Of a stretch of 8,730 nt of DNA, positions 5,537 through 8,730 are shown piece after piece (the first letter of the stretch is position 1; every line of letters starts with the position of its first letter). The stretch is taken from positions 1 to 8,730 of the forward strand of contig DTSG01000432.1 in assembly GCA_012965455.1 (NCBI GenBank). The letters run 5' to 3'. The notes beneath the pieces are model-generated. The model saw only the letters and a list, made by a program, of their open reading frames with translations. It was not told the origin of the DNA and ran no database searches. The position numbers were made by a program, and so were the translations under genes. Source of the stretch: Planctomycetaceae bacterium (lineage in GTDB: Bacteria > Planctomycetota > Planctomycetia > Pirellulales > Pirellulaceae).

Positions 5537-6808
5537 TTAGTTAGCTGGTTGGCGGACAGGGGGGAGAGCGTTCAGCGCAGCGGTGGCTGCTTGATGGTTG
5601 GGATCGAGCGCTAGTGCCGCTTGATACCAACTCGCAGCCGCTTGCACGTCGTACAGCCGTTCAGCGATTGTTGCTAGCTCGAAGCGGATGTTGGCGTCAG
5701 TGGGCATTTGTGCTGCCATCACATTTTTTTCAATGTACTGGATTTTGAGTTTTTTGATATGTTCATGCTGTGCAAGTACCCTTGCCGCTTCGTCGGCGTT
5801 GCCGAGTTGGCGATGAACGTTGGACAGTTTGAACAGGATGCGGTCATTTCCGGGGTGTCTTGCCGCAGCTTGCAGCAGGATTGACAGCGCCTGCTCTGTT
5901 TGGCCAGATTGCATTGCTAGCGTTCCGTGCATTTCCAGCGCATGTTCATGTTGTGCGTCGATACTAAGTGCTTGTTGGATGTATTGTTGTGCTTCATCGA
6001 ATTCCCCTAGGGCCACGTGACATTCGGCTTGATAGGACCGAGCGTTGGCGACGAGGTAGGGTGGCATGTCACTGACAGGAAGGTTTTCTAAAGAGTCCAG
6101 AGCGGCGGCGAAGTTTCGTAGTCGAATTTGGACCTCTGCCAATTCGACGTGGACTTCCGAGGCTTGTTTAAATGTTGAGTCACCAACTGCGCGTGTAAGT
6201 GATTCTGTATAGTGTGTAACGGCTAGTTCATTTTTGTCAAAATCTTTACTGATCAATCCCATCAAACGATCGGGTCGCGGATCTAGGGGAGCTAGTTCGG
6301 ATATTCGTTGACAGTGTTTCATGGCGAGTTGCAGCGAACCAAAGTCGTAATATTTCGCGCTGAGTAGCCGATGTGCGTCGACGTTGTCAGGAAACTCGAC
6401 AATCAGTTCGTTCAAGGTTCGCATGGCGCTTGAGGTGTCACCGGTAGCGAGGAAGATGTGACTGGCCATAATCATACATTCTGCACGGATGCGTTCATCA
6501 CCGGCGATTTCACGGAGGCGTTGCATCGACGCTGGATAGTTTAGGACGTTGAGGTACAACATCGCCTCTAAGAATTTCGTCTCAACATCGGCATTGGGTA
6601 TTTCTTTCAGTTGGTTCTTTATTTTGCGAACTTCAGTCCATTCCTCTTGTTCGGCGGCCGCGCGGCCTTGGCTGAACAAGTCTAGGGGATCTGGTGGTGT
6701 GTCGCAGCCGAGCGTCAACAAAGATGATAGGCAACAGAATATTAACAGACAGAGCAGGGGACTGTTCGTGGCGGAGGAGTGGTTTTTAGGTGATTTGTAA
6801 TGACGCAT
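5537..6808 (-). CDS. TPR-repeat lipoprotein, 423 aa
   Basis: This is a lipid-anchored scaffold protein made of tetratricopeptide repeats, helix pairs that bind partner proteins. The ATG at 6808 gives a signal peptide with hydrophobic core SPLLCLLIFCCLSSLLTLGC; the lipid-modified Cys is about residue 35. The next residue is Asp, which in E. coli would keep a lipoprotein in the inner membrane. A start at 6892 would add 28 residues and overlap the upstream gene, so it is disfavoured. Repeats are visible at about residues 108-140, 142-175, 177-209, 216-249, 254-285, 288-321, 322-355 and 372-405. Examples of the signature are ALGEFDEAQQYIQQALSID and DVQAAASWYQAALALDPN. It follows the FG-GAP/ASPIC gene by 22 bases and precedes dtd by 14. 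In planctomycetes and Acidobacteria, TPR and ASPIC/UnbV proteins often occur together or fused, so binding to its neighbour's product is a reasonable inference. No enzyme domain is seen. Confidence 0.92.
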   Translation of the reverse strand: MRHYKSPKNHSSATNSPLLCLLIFCCLSSLLTLGCDTPPDPLDLFSQGRAAAEQEEWTEVRKIKNQLKEIPNADVETKFLEAMLYLNVLNYPASMQRLREIAGDERIRAECMIMASHIFLATGDTSSAMRTLNELIVEFPDNVDAHRLLSAKYYDFGSLQLAMKHCQRISELAPLDPRPDRLMGLISKDFDKNELAVTHYTESLTRAVGDSTFKQASEVHVELAEVQIRLRNFAAALDSLENLPVSDMPPYLVANARSYQAECHVALGEFDEAQQYIQQALSIDAQHEHALEMHGTLAMQSGQTEQALSILLQAAARHPGNDRILFKLSNVHRQLGNADEAARVLAQHEHIKKLKIQYIEKNVMAAQMPTDANIRFELATIAERLYDVQAAASWYQAALALDPNHQAATAALNALPPVRQPAN

Positions 6809-6830
6809 AATTGGCGGAATGTAAATAGTG

Positions 6831-8702
6831 TTACGGTTGAATAATAGTAAGTTGTTGGTTGGGGGCAGGGGAGTTGATGATTTGTGTTTCACCGCCTGCC
6901 CAGTGGACTTCTAATTGTGATATTTGCGCATTCGCGGCAATGCCAAAGAATATGCGGGAATCATTGGAGGATGCAAAGCTTGAACCACCTTTGATTTGAC
7001 GTACTTGTTTGCCGGTGTTTGTTGTGAGGGTTACGCGAGTTCCGATTGCGGAGCGGTTACATTTGGTGCCGATCAATTGTAGCGTGATCCATTGGTTATT
7101 GTTATCGGTATGATTGATGAGGACACTGCAATTTTGATTGACGTGTGTATAAGCGAGGTCGACATAACCGTCGTTATTAAGGTCGCCGGTTGCGATTCCG
7201 CGGCCATTGTGTTCCGAGGTGAAGTAGGATCCAAGGCTATGATTAACTTTGGCGAAGCGGCCATTCTTATTTTCTAGTGCGATTGGTAGTTGAGTGATGG
7301 AGCTGTCGACGGGATAGCGTTGCACGTGGCCGTTGGCAACAAATAGGTCTTCATCGCCGTCGTTATCAGCGTCGACAAAGGCGGTGCCCCAGCCAACGTA
7401 GGAACTGGGAAAGCTGAGCATGCCGGTGGCGCTGCTGACATGTTGAAACAGAGCGTTCCCGAGGTTTTTATAGAGGGCAAATTGTTCGGACTGAAAATTC
7501 GTGACAAACAGATCGGGTAGGCCGTCGAGATTGTAATCACCGAGGTCAATCCCCATACTACCATCGGCGTTGCCGGAGTTGTCGAACCCGACGCCGGTTA
7601 GCGCGGCAACTTCTTCAAAGGCTCCATCGCCGCGATTGCGCCAAAAGAAATTTGCCACGGTATCGTTAGTGACATAGATATCGAGGTCGCCATCGAGATC
7701 GAGGTCGGCCATGAGGACTCCCAGTCCTTTGCCATATTGTTTGTTGTTGGTGCTGCGGATGCCAGCTTGTTGTGAGATGTCGACAAAGCGGCCGTTGTCA
7801 TCGAACTGGAATAGTTGGTCGGGCAGGGGGGCGAAGATGCGCGGCGAGCAGGTGTCGCGGCGGTTGGTATCGTTTTGGTTGGACAAGAACGAAGTGTTTT
7901 TACCCGCGCAGAATGGATGATTGTCGAACGACCAATCGATATAGTGCGCGACATAGAGTTCGACGATACCGTCGTTATTGATATCGCCCCAAGCTGCTCC
8001 GACGCTCCAGGCTTGGTCGTTTAGATTCAGTTCGCTGGCAACTTCCTCAAAGGTACCATCGCCGTTGTTATGAAACAGGAGCAGGCCGCCGAAGCCGGTG
8101 ATGAGGATGTCGAGGCAGCCATCATTATCGTAATCGGCAGTGAATGCTCCGTGGCTATAGAAGGTATGCACGTTGAGTCCGGCGTAGGCGGTCACGTCGG
8201 TGAAGGTAGCATCGCCGTTGTTGCGGTAGAGCACGGGAGGGTACCCGTGGATGGCCGTTGGTTGTGGCTGCTGATTTGCATCTGCCGCAGCAAGATCATC
8301 GCCCTGATTGCTGAAGTGTCCGCCGCCGGTAAAGAGCATATCGATCAGGCCGTCGTTATCATAATCAAAAAGCGCGACTCCACCTCCGATTGTTTCGAGC
8401 ATGGTATGGTGGTTTGCCTGTTGGTGGTTTTGATACTGTGATTTGGGATTTTGTGGGAGTTGTTCAAAGCGGATATTACTTTTGGGTTCATTGTTGTTGC
8501 TGGGATTTTGGTTGTTGGAATTTGCTGGTTTTTGAGTCGGTAATTGGGTGGATTGTTGTGGTATTTGCTGGGCAGGGGGGTTTTCGGATATTTCGGGGTT
8601 CGCGGGTGCTTGCTGGGCCGTTTGATTATCACAGCCGCAGAGGGCGCTCAATAGGACCAGGCAGCAGCTCAGCGCGACTATTTTTCGGAGGATGCTGATC
8701 AT
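6831..8702 (-). CDS. FG-GAP/VCBS beta-propeller lipoprotein with C-terminal ASPIC/UnbV domain (CRTAC1-like), 623 aa
   Basis: The protein is a predicted extracytoplasmic, calcium-binding seven-bladed propeller. From the ATG at 8702, a signal peptide ends in LCGC with the lipid-modified Cys at residue 24 and Asp at +2. Residues 25-99 are a Gln/Asn/Pro-rich tether. Seven Asp-rich loops mark the blades: DYDNDGLID (113), DYDNDGCLD (190), DINNDGIVE (240), DLDLDGDLD (333), DYNLDGLPD (389), DADNDGDED (444) and DLNNDGYVD (507). Several are accompanied by NNGDGTFEEV-type turns. A Cys-containing insertion (C265, C285) precedes the DQLFQ strand and may form a disulfide. The C-terminal 80 or so residues, with SAIGTRVTL, KGGSSFASSND and FGIA plus LEVHWAGG, are the ASPIC/UnbV domain. 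A TTG at 8720 is an alternative start, but ATG fits the signal peptide. It is the first gene seen in the leftward operon. Adhesion or partner binding is the usual guess; the biochemical role is unknown. Confidence 0.95.
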   Translation of the reverse strand: MISILRKIVALSCCLVLLSALCGCDNQTAQQAPANPEISENPPAQQIPQQSTQLPTQKPANSNNQNPSNNNEPKSNIRFEQLPQNPKSQYQNHQQANHHTMLETIGGGVALFDYDNDGLIDMLFTGGGHFSNQGDDLAAADANQQPQPTAIHGYPPVLYRNNGDATFTDVTAYAGLNVHTFYSHGAFTADYDNDGCLDILITGFGGLLLFHNNGDGTFEEVASELNLNDQAWSVGAAWGDINNDGIVELYVAHYIDWSFDNHPFCAGKNTSFLSNQNDTNRRDTCSPRIFAPLPDQLFQFDDNGRFVDISQQAGIRSTNNKQYGKGLGVLMADLDLDGDLDIYVTNDTVANFFWRNRGDGAFEEVAALTGVGFDNSGNADGSMGIDLGDYNLDGLPDLFVTNFQSEQFALYKNLGNALFQHVSSATGMLSFPSSYVGWGTAFVDADNDGDEDLFVANGHVQRYPVDSSITQLPIALENKNGRFAKVNHSLGSYFTSEHNGRGIATGDLNNDGYVDLAYTHVNQNCSVLINHTDNNNQWITLQLIGTKCNRSAIGTRVTLTTNTGKQVRQIKGGSSFASSNDSRIFFGIAANAQISQLEVHWAGGETQIINSPAPNQQLTIIQP

Positions 8703-8730
8703 TTCGTTCTTGGTTAGCAATATGCGATTT

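Noticed and set aside
8070..8441. 123-codon plus-strand ORF opposite the FG-GAP gene
   Set aside because: It is antisense to the Asp-loop coding region; its Val/Ile-rich, irregular translation reflects complementary codons of the repeats and it has no ribosome site or domain.
8480..8580. TTG-rich run resembling a tandem repeat
   Set aside because: It is the complement of Gln/Asn codons in the low-complexity tether of the FG-GAP lipoprotein, with no fixed repeat unit.
1..8730. Possible mobile element, CRISPR array or defence island
   Set aside because: I found no transposase, integrase, regularly spaced repeats, terminal inverted repeats or nuclease/helicase-like genes.

Overview
The window looks like a chromosomal segment from a planctomycete, most likely of the Pirellulaceae type. 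The evidence is an ASPIC/UnbV FG-GAP lipoprotein paired with a TPR lipoprotein, several large exported proteins of no recognised family, weak or absent Shine-Dalgarno sequences before most starts, and roughly 50% GC by eye. This assignment is inference: there is no rRNA or other phylogenetic marker here. I see no tRNA or rRNA gene, CRISPR array, insertion sequence or prophage gene.

Layout: (1) Positions 5-2267 hold three leftward genes for exported proteins. In transcription order they are a 355-residue lipoprotein, a 279-residue secreted protein and a 75-residue lipoprotein. The first two are tandem paralogues that align without gaps over about 110 residues, and a terminator-like hairpin lies between them. 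(2) Positions 2268-2558 are a divergent control region. It holds a possible sigma70-like promoter, a short inverted repeat and a 39-codon ORF with a signal-peptide-like sequence. (3) Positions 2559-4480 hold two rightward genes: a membrane-anchored protein that may have a LolA-like fold, and a four-helix membrane protein. (4) Positions 4487-8702 hold a compact leftward operon with gaps of 22, 14 and 34 bases: FG-GAP/ASPIC lipoprotein, TPR lipoprotein, D-aminoacyl-tRNA deacylase (dtd), CvpA-family membrane protein. It meets block 3 tail to tail with 6 bases between stop codons.

Eight of the nine confident genes encode exported, lipid-anchored or membrane proteins; only Dtd is cytoplasmic. The recognisable functions are D-amino-acid proofreading of tRNA (Dtd), a CvpA-type inner-membrane protein, and a Ca-binding beta-propeller lipoprotein probably working with a TPR lipoprotein. 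The left block is the part without a recognised function: a small exported protein set built on a duplicated domain. I see no evidence for a defence system or mobile element, and the case for a new system rests mainly on that paralogous pair and the small secreted ORF.
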